Origin: Paenibacillus sp. OVF10
GTDB lineage: Bacteria > Bacillota > Bacilli > Paenibacillales > Paenibacillaceae
Assembly: GCA_022836915.1 (NCBI GenBank)
Contig: CP094668.1
Coordinates: 3,038,001 to 3,102,000 of the forward strand
Length of the DNA stretch: 64,000 nt
Direction of reading: 5' to 3'
A program made the translations under genes and the position numbers. Below are positions 50,753 through 61,337 of this stretch, in pieces. The number at the start of each line of letters is the position of its first letter. Positions within the stretch are counted from its first letter, which is position 1. The notes under the pieces were generated by a model that worked only from the letters and a program-made list of their open reading frames with translations, was not told where the DNA came from and did not search any database.

Positions 50753-51352
50753 TTGATGCAGATGATGAATGGGGAAAAGGAATGGAATGTTTTACAATTG
50801 AGAAATACAAACGATGAGACGATGGTCTCCATCCCAGAGGAGTTGAGTGAAATGCAGCACCGAATCAGACAAGCGGGTCTTCCTGATAGTAACGAAGTGG
50901 GTCGATTGTTCAATGAGTACAGGATGTTCTACAACCAAAATGCTGACATTGAGGCAGCACGTCAGTATATTAGAGAACGAATGGAAGGCCATGAATCGGT
51001 GATTTTGGTAGCAGAAACAGATGCGGAAAGTGAACATGGGACAGATGAAAGTAACGGTATGTCACTCTCGAATGGCTTAATCTGTACTGGATTCGTTCAG
51101 CTATATCCCAGTTTCAGTTCGGTATCGATGGGGCCTGTCTGGGTGCTTAATGATCTATATGTGTACCCGGATTATCGTCAGCAAGGCATTGCTAGGAAGC
51201 TCTTGCAAGCAGCCAAGCAATTGGCATCTGAGCGAGGAGTTCTTCGTATATCACTCTCAACTGAGTTAAGTAACAAACAAGCACAAGCTTTATATGAATC
51301 CGAAGGATATGCACAGGATACCAGATTCATGTATTATGAACTTAATGTATAA
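50753..51352 (+). CDS. GNAT N-acetyltransferase
   Basis: Up to 199 residues. Acetyl-CoA motif A in VLNDLYVYPDYRQQGIARKLLQAAKQLA (Arg/Gln-x-x-Gly-x-Ala), motif B in LSTELSNKQAQALYESEGY. Start unclear: TTG 50753 opens the frame, while AAAAGGA near 50776 favours a later TTG around 50798. Substrate unknown. Confidence 0.78.
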   Translation: MMQMMNGEKEWNVLQLRNTNDETMVSIPEELSEMQHRIRQAGLPDSNEVGRLFNEYRMFYNQNADIEAARQYIRERMEGHESVILVAETDAESEHGTDESNGMSLSNGLICTGFVQLYPSFSSVSMGPVWVLNDLYVYPDYRQQGIARKLLQAAKQLASERGVLRISLSTELSNKQAQALYESEGYAQDTRFMYYELNV

Positions 51353-51427
51353 GAAGTTGCTCAAAAAGACGCATTATATAAATGAATGGCAGACTCGTGT
51401 CGTCGGGAAAGAGGGAGGAGTCGCAAC

Positions 51428-52048
51428 ATGATGCAGTGGATTGCCATGATCACGATGTTAATTGATCATATAGGGGCTGTCTTTTTTCCACATATTATAG
51501 AGTTGAGGATCATAGGTCGTATCGCTTTTCCAATTTATGCTTTTGCAGTGTATATCGGTTATAAACATACACGAGACGTACAAAAATACATATGGCGGCT
51601 GTTCTGGATCGCGATCATATCACAGGTGCCGTTCATGGCTGCGTTTAATCATTACTCTCTGAACGTGGTATGGACATTGTGGTCAGCCCTGTTGGTATTA
51701 TTTGTTATTGATAAATTGCCATCCAAACTACTGGGGATTCCGATTGTAATTGGAGCAGGTTGGTTCATGGAAATTAGCCATATGGATTACGGGATGTACG
51801 GGTTGTTATTGGTTCTGTTATTCCGTTATTTCCGGGGTCCTGTACTTGTCGTGGCACATGTCGTGTTAAATGCACTATATCTTCTCCTGCATAACAGCTC
51901 TGTGCAAATGTATAGTGTGCTCGCAACCGCCGGCATTGCTATTGCTCAGTATTACCAAGCGGGATTCCGTATGAAGGGGCCACGTTGGGTCTGGCGTTAT
52001 TTCTATCCAGCGCATCTTGCCATCATTGCAATTATCCGATGGGTCTAA
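51428..52048 (+). CDS. TraX-family membrane protein
   Basis: 206 residues with seven or so hydrophobic segments; begins MMQWIAMITMLIDHIGAVFFP and has IGRIAFPIYAFAVYIGYKHT and ISQVPFMAAFN, the marks of the TraX/acyltransferase-like family. F-plasmid TraX acetylates pilin; chromosomal Firmicutes members have no known role and no conjugation genes are nearby. GGAGGAG lies 8 nt before ATG 51428. Confidence 0.85.
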   Translation: MMQWIAMITMLIDHIGAVFFPHIIELRIIGRIAFPIYAFAVYIGYKHTRDVQKYIWRLFWIAIISQVPFMAAFNHYSLNVVWTLWSALLVLFVIDKLPSKLLGIPIVIGAGWFMEISHMDYGMYGLLLVLLFRYFRGPVLVVAHVVLNALYLLLHNSSVQMYSVLATAGIAIAQYYQAGFRMKGPRWVWRYFYPAHLAIIAIIRWV

Positions 52049-52094
52049 AAGATTGATATAGAAATGCTAAAACGTCTGAAAAATGCGAAGTAAA

Positions 52095-52136
52095 GAAGCC
52101 ACCTTCTCGTCAGTGAATGACGATGAGGTGGCTTCT
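52095..52136. terminator. Bidirectional terminator between TraX and NRPS genes
   Basis: GAAGCCACCT pairs with AGGTGGCTTC; inner arms CTCGTCA/TGACGATG also pair. Better T-tract on the minus strand, so it chiefly ends the NRPS gene. Confidence 0.7.
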
Positions 52137-52173
52137 GCGTATTCCTATTAGTTAAAGTTGAACTTCACGGAAC

Positions 52174-55100
52174 TTACTCCATTGCTGTAGAAGTGCCGTT
52201 ATGGCGCCGGATTGCAGACGGGAAATATCCAATCTGAACGGCGTAGTCTAACATGGCGGAGATGAAGCGATCATCTGTTTTTGCACATGAGATTCCGGCA
52301 GGTTCCACATAAGCCGTTGTGACAGGGCAAGCATAGACATATGCTGAATCCTTCGCGCCGTCGCCTTCAAGCTGTGCAATAGCCAACTGAAGAGCTTCCG
52401 GCTCTTTACTGATGCTCGCATCGAACAACCAACGTGTGTAATCCGCGAATGGTAGCGTCTCAACTTCGTAACCAGCCCGATTCACAGAACGGATCAGCTC
52501 GTCATAGCGGATGGGCTCCGGATTACAGATGTGGAATACACGACCGGCGGTATCCTGACGTAAGGCCAGGTGAACGATAGCCTCACTTGCATAGTTGATC
52601 GGTGTAAAATCAACCATCCAGTCAGCCGCAGGAGCCTTGCCGAGCAATAACATTGCTTTGATCATACGATAAAAGGCGTTGCTATCAATATTGGACTGGA
52701 AGCGTCCAGTTTCGGAGTGGCAAGTGAGATTACCAGCACGATAGATGCTGACAGGTATACCTTCCTCTGCCGCAATCATGAGCACTTTCTCGGCTTCAAG
52801 TTTGCTGTCCGAATACAGGTTGTCCACATGCAGGTCAGCCGGGAACCGATCATATTGCAGGGAAGATTCCCATTGTCCGCTGAGTGCCAGATCTTCTGGA
52901 ATACCCATCGTGGATACATGGTGGAAGGAAGCACCTGGTTTGCTGCGAATCAAGTCAAGCAATGCGACCGTTCCTTCCACGTTTGTTTTGGCGAACTGAT
53001 CGGCATCTCCAAAATGACGTACGTCTGCAGCGCAGTGGATGACACGGTCAATTCGATCCTGAACATAAGCCGTTTGTTCAGCGGACAGACCGAGATTAGG
53101 TTGTTCGAGATCCCCTTCAATAATCTCCACACGAGTGGAGAGATGGTCAGTCAGTTGTTTGCCGAAATAACCTTCCAACACGTTAGTCAAACGTTCCATT
53201 GCAGTTATTCCATTGGATGGTCGACGAACAAGGGTGTAGATTCGTGTGCTGGAATTCAGAATTAACTGTTGCAGCACATGAGAGCCCAGATAACCAGTTG
53301 CTCCAGTCAGCAACACATGCTCAGGTTCACGAATGAGCGGGTACCCCAACTGGGATGTTAGCTCCACAGGGTGTTCGGATAATTGTGTAATCATACCGTC
53401 GGTCACCACTGAATCCGTAACTTCTGCAGCACTGAGAGACAATACTTCCACACGCCGAGCGAGAGCGCGGACTGTTTTCTCGGCAAAGAAGTCGGCAATT
53501 TTCAGCTGCGGATAATGTGGCTTCAGAATGACCAGTACATGAATGACCCGGAGTGAATCACCACCGATATTGAAGAAGCTGTCTTCGACACCGAAGTCAT
53601 CGTGCTGAAGGATTTCTTTCCATGCGTCCAGGATAATGGATTCCGTCTCCGTCTCAGGCATGACCCGGTCAGGGCGATCTTCATGTCGTTCCACATGAGG
53701 CAGGGATACCATCGCTTTGCGATTGATTTTTCCAGTCGGTGCAATCGGCATTTCATCCAGCTGACAGATCCACTTCGGTACAAAATAAGAAGGAAGTTTC
53801 TCCGTCAGTTCTGCCTTGATGTCCGTAACAGAGAGGGTACTGCCATCTTTCGATGTAAAGTAACCAACCAGCATATTTTGTCCATCGGATTCTTTCTTCG
53901 GAATGACGGCAACGTTCTGGATCTGATCAAGCCGTGCAAAGTGATCTTCAATCTCCCCGATCTCAATCCGGTGACCACGAATTTTTAGCTGTGAGTCACT
54001 GCGACCGACATATTCCAGCAACCCGGTATCCAGCAATTTGGCAATATCGCCAGACTTGTAGATTCTCTCACCTATCGCAAACGGGTTCTCAATGAATGCT
54101 TGCTCAGTACGTTCTGGCTGATTGAGATAACCTTTGGCCAGTGCAGGGGTAGCAATATATACCTCACCAGGTACACCTGCCGGACAGAGCTGTTGTTCTT
54201 CATTTACAATGTATACTTTGTAGTTATGAATTGGTTTACCGATAGGGATGTTCACCACATGTTCGGGAACCTGCTCACTGATGCGGTGAGTAGTTGTGGC
54301 TACTGTACATTCGGTAGGTCCGTACACATTAACAATATCAATCTGGTTTCCAAATTTGCGCTGGAAGGCACGAACCTGTTCACCATAGAGCGCTTCTCCG
54401 GCTACAGTAATGATTCTGACTTTGGCCAGCTTGTGGAAACCTTCATCGGATAAGTAGGAAGCAAGCTGATTGAAGAAAATCGTGGGCAGTATCGTAATGA
54501 TGTTTGTTCCTGTCCGTTCAATTGCACTTGCGAATTCTTCAACGGATACACGTTCTTCCGCAGACAACAGATATAATTCTGCTCCATAGAACAAGGCGCC
54601 AATGGTATCCCACACGGATGCATCAAAGCTGTATGTAGCAAACTGGGTTAATACATCACCTGGTTGAATGTCACAATCACGCTGAACCACACTGCCAAGA
54701 TTGGTTACACCCCGGTGGGCAATCAGTGCACCTTTGGGTTTACCGGTCGACCCTGACGTGTAGATAATATACGCAAGATCATCTGGCTGAATATCCAGAT
54801 TGGGGTTACTTGCTGCAAATCCAGCTAAACGACCATCCACAGCGAGAATCTGACGGACCGTAGCTATACTGGAGAACAAGCTGGAAGCTTGGGCATAAGA
54901 AGCCTCCGTTGTCAGCACGAATGAGGACGCCGTATCTTCCACAATATAACTGTTACGTTCTTGTGGATGCTCAGGGTCGATCGGAACATATGCACCACCT
55001 GCCTTCAGAATTCCAAGCAGGGAGATGATGGTCTCCAGACTTCGATCCATAAAGATACTGACGAATTCACCTTTCTGCAATCCATTGGATAACAGCACAC

Positions 55101-55880
55101 GTGCAACCTGATTAGCTCGTTCATTCAATTCTCTGTACGTATAACTTTTGGATGGCGATGTTATCGCCGGTGAATCCGGATATGCCGCTGCCGTTGCTTC
55201 GAACCAGCCATGAACCGTCTGATTCTCTGGTTCGAGAACAGAAGTATCATTCATTTCACGGTAAAGCAATCGATCTGAGGCAGAAAGAATATCTACCGTA
55301 CCGATTGCTTTCTCACCGTCACGCACAAGGGCGAGTAGAAGAGTCTGATAATATTCTGCATATCTCAACACGGTAGACTCTTTTAACAGTGAACTATCAT
55401 AGAACAGATCGAGGATGAGCATGTTCTGATCATCTCGAACATTCCAGTTTAATATTTGAGGAGCTTGAGGCAACTGTACACTATTCAGCATAAAAAACGA
55501 TTCAGGGTATCCACCGTTTTGCAACGTGTATTCAATCTTGAGCTGCTCTGAAACCTGATGACATAGTTGGCTGAAGGTCAATTTCCCCTGAATCTGTAAA
55601 GAAAGATAGGAAGCTGCCTGATCGGGGAAAGTATACCTATGGCAAGTTCCTGTTCAGCTGACAATCGGAATAACAAGGCTGCATAAGCTGAGAGGAGTAC
55701 CGGGTACACCATCTGTTCTCCATACTTCTGTTTAAGTTCACGGCTCAGAGAAGCATGTAATGTGATTTGAGCAGACTGATAAGAGAATGATTGTTGACGT
55801 CGCCCAAAATCCAGTGGAATCTGCAGAACTGGCAAGCTAGATTCCATGGAATGGGAAGAAGATGGTTGGTTTTCAATCAC
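52174..55880 (-). CDS. Stand-alone NRPS: half condensation domain-A-T-thioester reductase (apparent frameshift)
   Basis: About 1236 residues when joined. Residues 1-190 match only the C-terminal lobe of a condensation domain (PVLLSAYAALLFRLSAEQELAIGI); the catalytic HHxxxDG lobe is absent. Then an adenylation domain: A3 YIIYTSGSTGKPKG, A5 VNVYGPTECTV, A7 YKSGDIAKL, A8 RSDSQLKIRGHRIEIGEIE, A10 PTGKINRK. Carrier protein with phosphopantetheine Ser in FFNIGGDSLRVIH. Reductase: NADPH motif LLTGATGYLGSH and YSDSK active site. Hand-aligned pocket residues begin D-A-W, as in aromatic codes. Expected product: an amino aldehyde or its reduction product. Frame breaks in G4 55624-55627. GTG 55880 follows AAGGAGG. 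No other NRPS genes in view. Confidence 0.88.
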
Positions 55881-55926
55881 TTCAGTTATTCCTCCTTGGT
55901 TCAAACCGAATGTTTGTGGATTTGAA

Positions 55927-57693
55927 TTATTGTTTGCTTACATTGAAATGAGAGATCAATTCTTGGAGTTCCTCAGACATGCTGTTAAGGCGTGTGGAGG
56001 AGTCTACCAGTGTAATCAAAGATGCTTTTTGCTCATCAACAGATGAGGAAATTTGTTCACTGCTGTTTGCTGTCTTACTTACGCTTGAAGACAAGTCGTC
56101 TGCTGTAGCGGTCATTTCCTCCGTACCCGCAGAGATTTCTTCCGTCGCGCTTGAGACTTCCTGAATCTGATTAGATACTTTTTTCGCTGCTTCTAAAATA
56201 TCTTCGAACAGTTGTCCTGTTTGATCGGCTACGCTGAGCCCTGTATCTACTTCTGATGTACCTTGTTCCATAGCACGTACAGCTTGTTTAATTCCTGCTT
56301 GAATCTCTTGGATCAATACGCCAACCTGGCTGGTTGCTTGTTCAGACTGCTCGGCAAGTTTGCGTACTTCACCTGCAACAACTGCAAATCCTCTTCCTTC
56401 TTCACCAACACGAGCTGCTTCAATGGATGCATTAAGAGCAAGCAAGTTAGTCTGGCTGGAGATTCCCGAGATGATATTGAGAATATCGCCGATTTCCTGT
56501 GAACGACTCTCCAGAACCTCAATGGCAGAAGCCGTATTCTTAACCGATTCCGTAATCAGATTCATCTGTTCAGATACCTGACGGACAACACTGTTACCTT
56601 GTTGCGAACGACGTTCCATCTCATAGGCTTCATCCGCTACACTTGCCGAGCTGCTGGCAATCGTCTGGATTACGGTAGCCATCTCGGACATGGCACGTGC
56701 ACTATCCCGGGTTGCCTGTTCCTGTGAACGAATGTTGGAAGTGATTTGAGTCACATTATTATTAATAGAATCTGCATTCTCACTGTTGCGCTCGGATACT
56801 TCATATAGTTCTTTGGCAGACTGATTTACTTCTTGTGATGTGATTTGCACTTTAACGATAGTATCGTTGATTTTGCGAACCATGGAGTTGAACTTCTCGT
56901 TAACGAGTCCCAGATCGTCTTTGCCTGTCGGAATGTTGACATTCAAATTACCCCGACTTACGTCATCAATTCCTTTGATCAAGTGACGGATAGGGGAAAG
57001 TGTGTTTTTAACTACAAGGTATTGGATAATCAGGAATAACAGCAAGAAGGCGACAAGGATGATAATTCCGTTTTTAAGCAAGGAGTTCAGTCCTGCGGGT
57101 ACGGCTGATGCATCTGCATCAATGGCAAAATATGAGAAAATCTTTCCGTTGCTGTCTTTGATTGGATATGCAATGGTTGTCCATGTTCCGAAATCATCGG
57201 AATAAAATGTTGTGAATGTTGGGCGATCCGTATTAAGCATTTCTTTCAGTGCATTGGCTACAACGACCGGCTGCTCATACATGTCACCAATATTTACGTT
57301 CTCACTTTGAAAAGCCTCTCTTAGGTTGGTCGGCATCGCTACAAGGGAAGTTAATCTCTTGTTATCGCCACCGAGCTCAACACCGAAGATGTAGGCTTGT
57401 GCAATGTTAGGATAATATTCTTGCATTTCATCGAAATACGCTCGTAATTTCGTTTGTGTTGCTCCATCATAGCTACCTTCCGCAATAGCAGCTTGTACCT
57501 CGGCAGGATTGATATCTTCAGCCCACTTTTTGGTAATTTGTTCTACCTGTCCATGCAGTTGATCAACAAGAACTGTTTTTTGGAAATAGTAACTGCTTGC
57601 GATAAGTGCTACCCCGATGATAATGATATTGGTAAATGAGAGTAACAGATTTTTGGAGAAAAACGACATGCTTTTCCAACTTAATGATTTCAC
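55927..57693 (-). CDS. Methyl-accepting chemotaxis protein
   Basis: 588-residue chemoreceptor. TM1 at about residues 13-33, extracellular Cache-like sensor to about residue 200 ([30 protein letters not shown]), TM2 ([20 protein letters not shown]), HAMP, and the signalling helical hairpin with tip [42 protein letters not shown] 57693 is 9 nt after AGGAG. Ends 46 bases before the NRPS start with no terminator between, so some co-transcription is likely. Ligand unknown. Confidence 0.92.
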   Translation of the reverse strand: MKSLSWKSMSFFSKNLLLSFTNIIIIGVALIASSYYFQKTVLVDQLHGQVEQITKKWAEDINPAEVQAAIAEGSYDGATQTKLRAYFDEMQEYYPNIAQAYIFGVELGGDNKRLTSLVAMPTNLREAFQSENVNIGDMYEQPVVVANALKEMLNTDRPTFTTFYSDDFGTWTTIAYPIKDSNGKIFSYFAIDADASAVPAGLNSLLKNGIIILVAFLLLFLIIQYLVVKNTLSPIRHLIKGIDDVSRGNLNVNIPTGKDDLGLVNEKFNSMVRKINDTIVKVQITSQEVNQSAKELYEVSERNSENADSINNNVTQITSNIRSQEQATRDSARAMSEMATVIQTIASSSASVADEAYEMERRSQQGNSVVRQVSEQMNLITESVKNTASAIEVLESRSQEIGDILNIISGISSQTNLLALNASIEAARVGEEGRGFAVVAGEVRKLAEQSEQATSQVGVLIQEIQAGIKQAVRAMEQGTSEVDTGLSVADQTGQLFEDILEAAKKVSNQIQEVSSATEEISAGTEEMTATADDLSSSVSKTANSSEQISSSVDEQKASLITLVDSSTRLNSMSEELQELISHFNVSKQ

Positions 57694-58104
57694 TTAATTC
57701 CACTCCTGATCTTCTTTAAATTAAGAAACTTTAGGGTTGCATTCGTACAGTGAACTAGATCATTCCGTGATCCCCTCCAAAGGAAATTTATGCGACCATG
57801 GTCTTGGTTTATCAGTCGCTTTCGTAGAGACTTATGTACCGTATGAACCATAGGTGTCTAATTATTAAAACACATCTATAATTAATATGTCGTATAAAAT
57901 GTCGTTAAATTGAATAGTATCGTTAAATTTTTTTAATATTTTACGTATTTATGGACATATCAGATGTATTATAGGTATTTAGAACTGTTTATTTTAAAAT
58001 TTCCCATTTTTTAGCTTCATTCTGTATTCTATAACATGGTGGGTAAAAATACATCCTTCAACAAAACAAAAATATGATGGCAAAGATGCAACAGAAGGCA
58101 CGGA

Positions 58105-58133
58105 TATACATCGGAAGCGGTTTTATCTATAAT
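58105..58133 (+). promoter_or_regulatory. Candidate promoter of rpiA
   Basis: TATACA (58105-58110), 17-bp spacer, perfect TATAAT (58128-58133), 44 bases before the start. The rest of the 484-base gap 57694-58177 is AT-rich and shows no gene; it must also carry the promoter of the divergent chemoreceptor gene. Confidence 0.5.
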
Positions 58134-58177
58134 AACTACATATGCATTTCTCAAATTATGAGCAGCGGGGTTTATAG

Positions 58178-58846
58178 ATGAATCTTAAACAGATAGCAGC
58201 AGAGCGTGCGGCAGAATATGTTGAAGATGGAATGAAGGTTGGTTTGGGTACAGGTTCAACAGCTTATTATGCCATCTGCCGGATCGGTGAGCGGGTACGT
58301 GATGGATTGAACATTCAAGCAGTTGCCACTTCAGAGGCTTCGGACAAGCTTGCCCGTGAATGGGGATTCCCATCGTCCCATTTGACGAGATTGGACGTCT
58401 GGATCTGACCATTGATGGCGCTGATGAAGTAGATCCCGAATTTAACCTGATTAAAGGGGGGCGGGGCTCTTTTGCGTGAGAAAATCGTGGCAGCCAATAG
58501 TGACAAATTGATTATTGTAGCGGATGGCAGCAAAGCCGTGCAAAAGTTGGGGAAATTCCCGCTTCCAGTTGAGGTGGTTCCATTTGCTTCTGAGTGGACC
58601 TTACAGGCGCTCGAAAAATTGGGGTGTCAACCACAGTGGCGGATGGATGGACAGCAACGTTATCTGACAGACAACGGAAACCTGATAGCAGATTGCCACT
58701 TGGAGGCGATTGATCACGCTGCGGACCTTAATGTTCAGTTGAACATGCTGCCAGGTGTTGTTGATAACGGACTATTTGTGGATATGGCTAGTACAGTCAT
58801 TCTTGCCAATGCGGACGGAAGTATCGAAGAGCTTCATCGTTCTTAA
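58178..58846 (+). CDS. rpiA: Ribose-5-phosphate isomerase A (two opposite apparent frameshifts)
   Basis: Interconverts ribose 5-phosphate and ribulose 5-phosphate in the pentose phosphate pathway; about 223 residues. [13 protein letters not shown] is the phosphate loop, [25 protein letters not shown] holds the catalytic Asp/Glu/Lys, and [16 protein letters not shown] is the C-terminal signature. One G is missing in G4 58362-58365 and one G is extra in G6 58456-58461, so the frame is lost then regained. Such paired errors in a conserved gene argue for consensus faults. GNAT gene starts one base after its stop. Confidence 0.9.
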
Positions 58847-58847
58847 T

Positions 58848-59471
58848 ATGGAAGAGGGTGCTTTTCATCGTATGAAAGAACTGCCAATCGTTGATGGTGA
58901 ACTTGTACTCAGGTGTGTGGAGAAACAGGATCTGAAAGAACTCTATGAATTGATCTACAGTGATGACGTACCTGAATGGAAGCAATGGGATGCACCCTAT
59001 TACCCACTTAAACACGAAAGTTATGAAAGTTTTGAACAAGGTATGCTCAAACGTATGGACGTAGATCCAAGCGATTCCAAACCCGTATCAATCCGTATTA
59101 TTGAATCCGACAGACAAATTGTGGGTACAATCAGCTATTACATAGAAGATGAGTTATCCATGTGGCTGGAAATGGGGATTGTAATATACAGATCTGTCCA
59201 GTGGGGACGCGGGGTTGGCACACGTTCACTTACCATGTGGTCAAGTCATTTGTTCGAACAGATGCCTTTGGTTCGGGTTGGATTGACTACTTGGTCTGGT
59301 AATGAACGTATGATGCGTGCGGCTGTGAGAGCCGGATTACAGGTGGAGGGGCGAATGCGGAAGTGTCGTATCGTTCGCGGGCAGTACTATGATTCAATTC
59401 GTATGGGGATGCTCCGTGAGGAGTGGGAGCAGAAGCGGGCCTCTCATACGAGCCGAAATGTAAACAACTGA
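58848..59471 (+). CDS. GNAT acetyltransferase, RimJ/RimL-like
   Basis: About 207 residues. Acetyl-CoA site in VQWGRGVGTRSLTMWSSHLF; VRVGLTTWSGNERMMRAAVRAGLQVEGRMRK is the RimL-type motif B region. ATG 58848 lies one base after the rpiA stop; ATG 58872 is possible but distant from AGAGGG. Probably in one operon with rpiA. Could acetylate a protein N-terminus or a small amine. Confidence 0.82.
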   Translation: MEEGAFHRMKELPIVDGELVLRCVEKQDLKELYELIYSDDVPEWKQWDAPYYPLKHESYESFEQGMLKRMDVDPSDSKPVSIRIIESDRQIVGTISYYIEDELSMWLEMGIVIYRSVQWGRGVGTRSLTMWSSHLFEQMPLVRVGLTTWSGNERMMRAAVRAGLQVEGRMRKCRIVRGQYYDSIRMGMLREEWEQKRASHTSRNVNN

Positions 59472-59486
59472 TGGAGGATTATTGAA

Positions 59487-59948
59487 ATGCTGAACACGGA
59501 GGACAACCGGGAACTGTCTTTACAATTATTCGTGGTTCTTGTTCGGGCCTACAATTCTGTGACCTCACGTTCCAATCGGGACATCCAGAGTCACGGACTG
59601 AATACGACAGAATTTGGTGTGCTTGATTTGTTATATCATAAGGGACCGCAGGCATTGCAAAAGATTGGTGAAAAGGTGTTAATGTCCAGTGGTAATATTA
59701 CGTACGTTGTAGATAAGTTGCAAAATAAAAATCTGCTGTTTCGTCGACCATCCAAAGAAGATCGGCGTGTCATTTACGCTGAGTTAACCGAGGAAGGAAG
59801 AGAATTGTTCACACAGATATTTCCTCAACACCATCAGGTCATCATTGATGCTTTGGAAGGACTTGACCCTTCCGAGAAAGTGGATGCGATTAAGATGTTG
59901 AAGAAGCTGGGATTGGCGGCAGAAGGGAAAACTGACTTGCGTTCATAA
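59487..59948 (+). CDS. MarR-family transcriptional regulator
   Basis: 153 residues with a full MarR fold: LNTTEFGVLDLLYHKGPQALQKI, recognition helix VLMSSGNITYVVDKLQNKNLL, wing RRPSKEDRRVIYAELTEEG. Close in pattern to the MhqR/YusO group that senses quinones or thiol stress, but no dedicated sensor Cys is present. GGAGG about 9 nt before ATG 59487. Starts 15 bases after the GNAT gene. Confidence 0.88.
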   Translation: MLNTEDNRELSLQLFVVLVRAYNSVTSRSNRDIQSHGLNTTEFGVLDLLYHKGPQALQKIGEKVLMSSGNITYVVDKLQNKNLLFRRPSKEDRRVIYAELTEEGRELFTQIFPQHHQVIIDALEGLDPSEKVDAIKMLKKLGLAAEGKTDLRS

Positions 59949-59966
59949 CGCAGGTCAGTTTTTTTG
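59930..59966 (+). terminator. Rho-independent terminator overlapping the marR stop
   Basis: AACTGACTTGCGTT-CAT-AACGCAGGTCAGTT, then TTTTT; the stop codon lies in the stem. Confidence 0.85.
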
Positions 59967-60060
59967 TGGATCTCGAAAAGTACAGGCATATACTGGCTGA
60001 CTGGCTTGCAAGGCCCTCCATAATATAGGAAGATTGTTCTATACATTCATCGTGTGTAAA

Positions 60061-60088
60061 ACATGATCATCGAAAGTTCATGTATAAT
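60061..60088 (+). promoter_or_regulatory. Possible promoter/operator of the B12-sensor operon
   Basis: TATAAT at 60083-60088 overlaps an inverted repeat ACATGA (60061-60066) / TCATGT (60078-60083), enclosing ATGATCAT. A regulator bound here would cover the promoter. The -35 box is poor. Nothing else was recognised in the 285-base gap 59949-60233. Confidence 0.3.
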
Positions 60089-60233
60089 GGAACAGAACGA
60101 TTAAGAGCGGAATGGATGGATTGGATCAAGTAGAAGAACCTATCCCGATTGCAAGTTAGCTAACATCGATCTCATTCTGGATTAGTCACGAATGATGATG
60201 GAGATGTGATGCGGGTAGAGGAGAGGTGCATCT

Positions 60234-61322
60234 ATGAGTCATCAAGAAGCAGGAGAACGTTTGCTCCAAGAATCTGCGAAATTAGCTGATAAAATAACGG
60301 AGAAACAGTATCTCAGACAGCCCGATTTACTTGAGCGATTTGGCGAGAATGGAAAAATGCGAACCAAACAGGATTCGGAGTATAGCTTGAACTATTTGGC
60401 AGAAAGTGCGCTCGTACAGAGTCCAGGTCTGTTTACTCATTATATTGCCTGGCTGAAAGTTCTACTCGAGGGTTATAAGGTATCACCAGAAGACCTGGCG
60501 ATTAATCTCAATCTGATCAAAGAGACATTGGAAGAAGAATTTGACCATCCGTCAAAGGCATTTTTGCTCGAGTACCTGGAGATGGGAATATATAGAACAA
60601 CACACATGGAGTCACAGGCGGGTTACATCAACGAATCCATGCCATATGGAGATGCCGCGCAATCGTACTTGCAGTGTTTGCTTGAGAATAAACGGAAAGA
60701 AGCCTTCGAGATCATTGAAGCCCAGTTAGAAGCTGGGGTGACGATTCGTGATATTTATCGATATATCTTTCAGCCCACCCAATATGAAATTGGACGATTG
60801 TGGCAATGCCATCGTATCAGTGTGGGGCAAGAACACTTTTGTACGGCAGCGACCCAGTCATTCATATCACGTCTTTATTCTCGCTGGTTAATTCATACCG
60901 GTCAGGATAAAAAACTAGTGGCTACCTGTGTAGGTAGTGAACAACATGAGATCGGACTGCGTATGCTCACAGATGTGTTCGAGATGGAAGGTTGGGATAC
61001 GCACTATCTGGGAGCCAATGTTCCCAATGGAAGTGTAATAGAGGCTATAGAGCGGCATCAGGGCGATGTTGTTGCGATATCGGTTACGATGACATATCAC
61101 CTTCATCTGGCCAAAGAGTTGATTCATCTGATCCGTCATCATCCGGCAACGGCACATGTGAAGATTATGGTTGGGGGATATCCCTTTAATATTGATCAGG
61201 AGTTGTGGAAAACGATAGGAGCTGATGGTTATGCTCCAGGAGCCGATGAAGCGGTAGCGGTTGCAGAACAATTACTGGCTCAGCCAGCTACATGTAATCA
61301 GCTTGATATGGTTAGGGATTAA
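60234..61322 (+). CDS. Cobalamin-binding sensor protein with CarH-type photoreceptor motif
   Basis: 362 residues, soluble. Residues 1-125: helical domain I do not recognise. Residues 135-220: B12-binding helix bundle with W190-x9-E200-H201, the light-sensing signature that caps the upper face of adenosylcobalamin in CarH/LitR. Residues 227-355: Rossmann-like cobalamin domain with E236-x-H238-x-x-G241 (lower-ligand His), SVTMT and MVGGYPF. No MerR DNA-binding domain, methyltransferase or mutase domain is present. GAGGAGAGG precedes ATG 60234. The hybrid kinase gene starts 15 bases after its stop, so it probably feeds signal to that kinase. Light sensing is inference; B12 sensing itself is the alternative. 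Confidence 0.85.
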   Translation: MSHQEAGERLLQESAKLADKITEKQYLRQPDLLERFGENGKMRTKQDSEYSLNYLAESALVQSPGLFTHYIAWLKVLLEGYKVSPEDLAINLNLIKETLEEEFDHPSKAFLLEYLEMGIYRTTHMESQAGYINESMPYGDAAQSYLQCLLENKRKEAFEIIEAQLEAGVTIRDIYRYIFQPTQYEIGRLWQCHRISVGQEHFCTAATQSFISRLYSRWLIHTGQDKKLVATCVGSEQHEIGLRMLTDVFEMEGWDTHYLGANVPNGSVIEAIERHQGDVVAISVTMTYHLHLAKELIHLIRHHPATAHVKIMVGGYPFNIDQELWKTIGADGYAPGADEAVAVAEQLLAQPATCNQLDMVRD

Positions 61323-61337
61323 GAGAGGGATGATGTG

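Noticed and set aside
51428..52048. TraX as a sign of a conjugative element
   Set aside because: No relaxase, coupling protein, integrase or att repeat is present; chromosomal TraX-like genes are common in Firmicutes.
58178..58846. Programmed frameshifting in rpiA
   Set aside because: A loss and a gain in plain G runs with no slippery heptamer or downstream structure; an enzyme of central metabolism is not known to need it.
60234..61322. B12-dependent methyltransferase or mutase subunit
   Set aside because: The domain has ExHxxG with W-x9-EH as in photoreceptors, and no methyltransferase, corrinoid activation or mutase genes are nearby.
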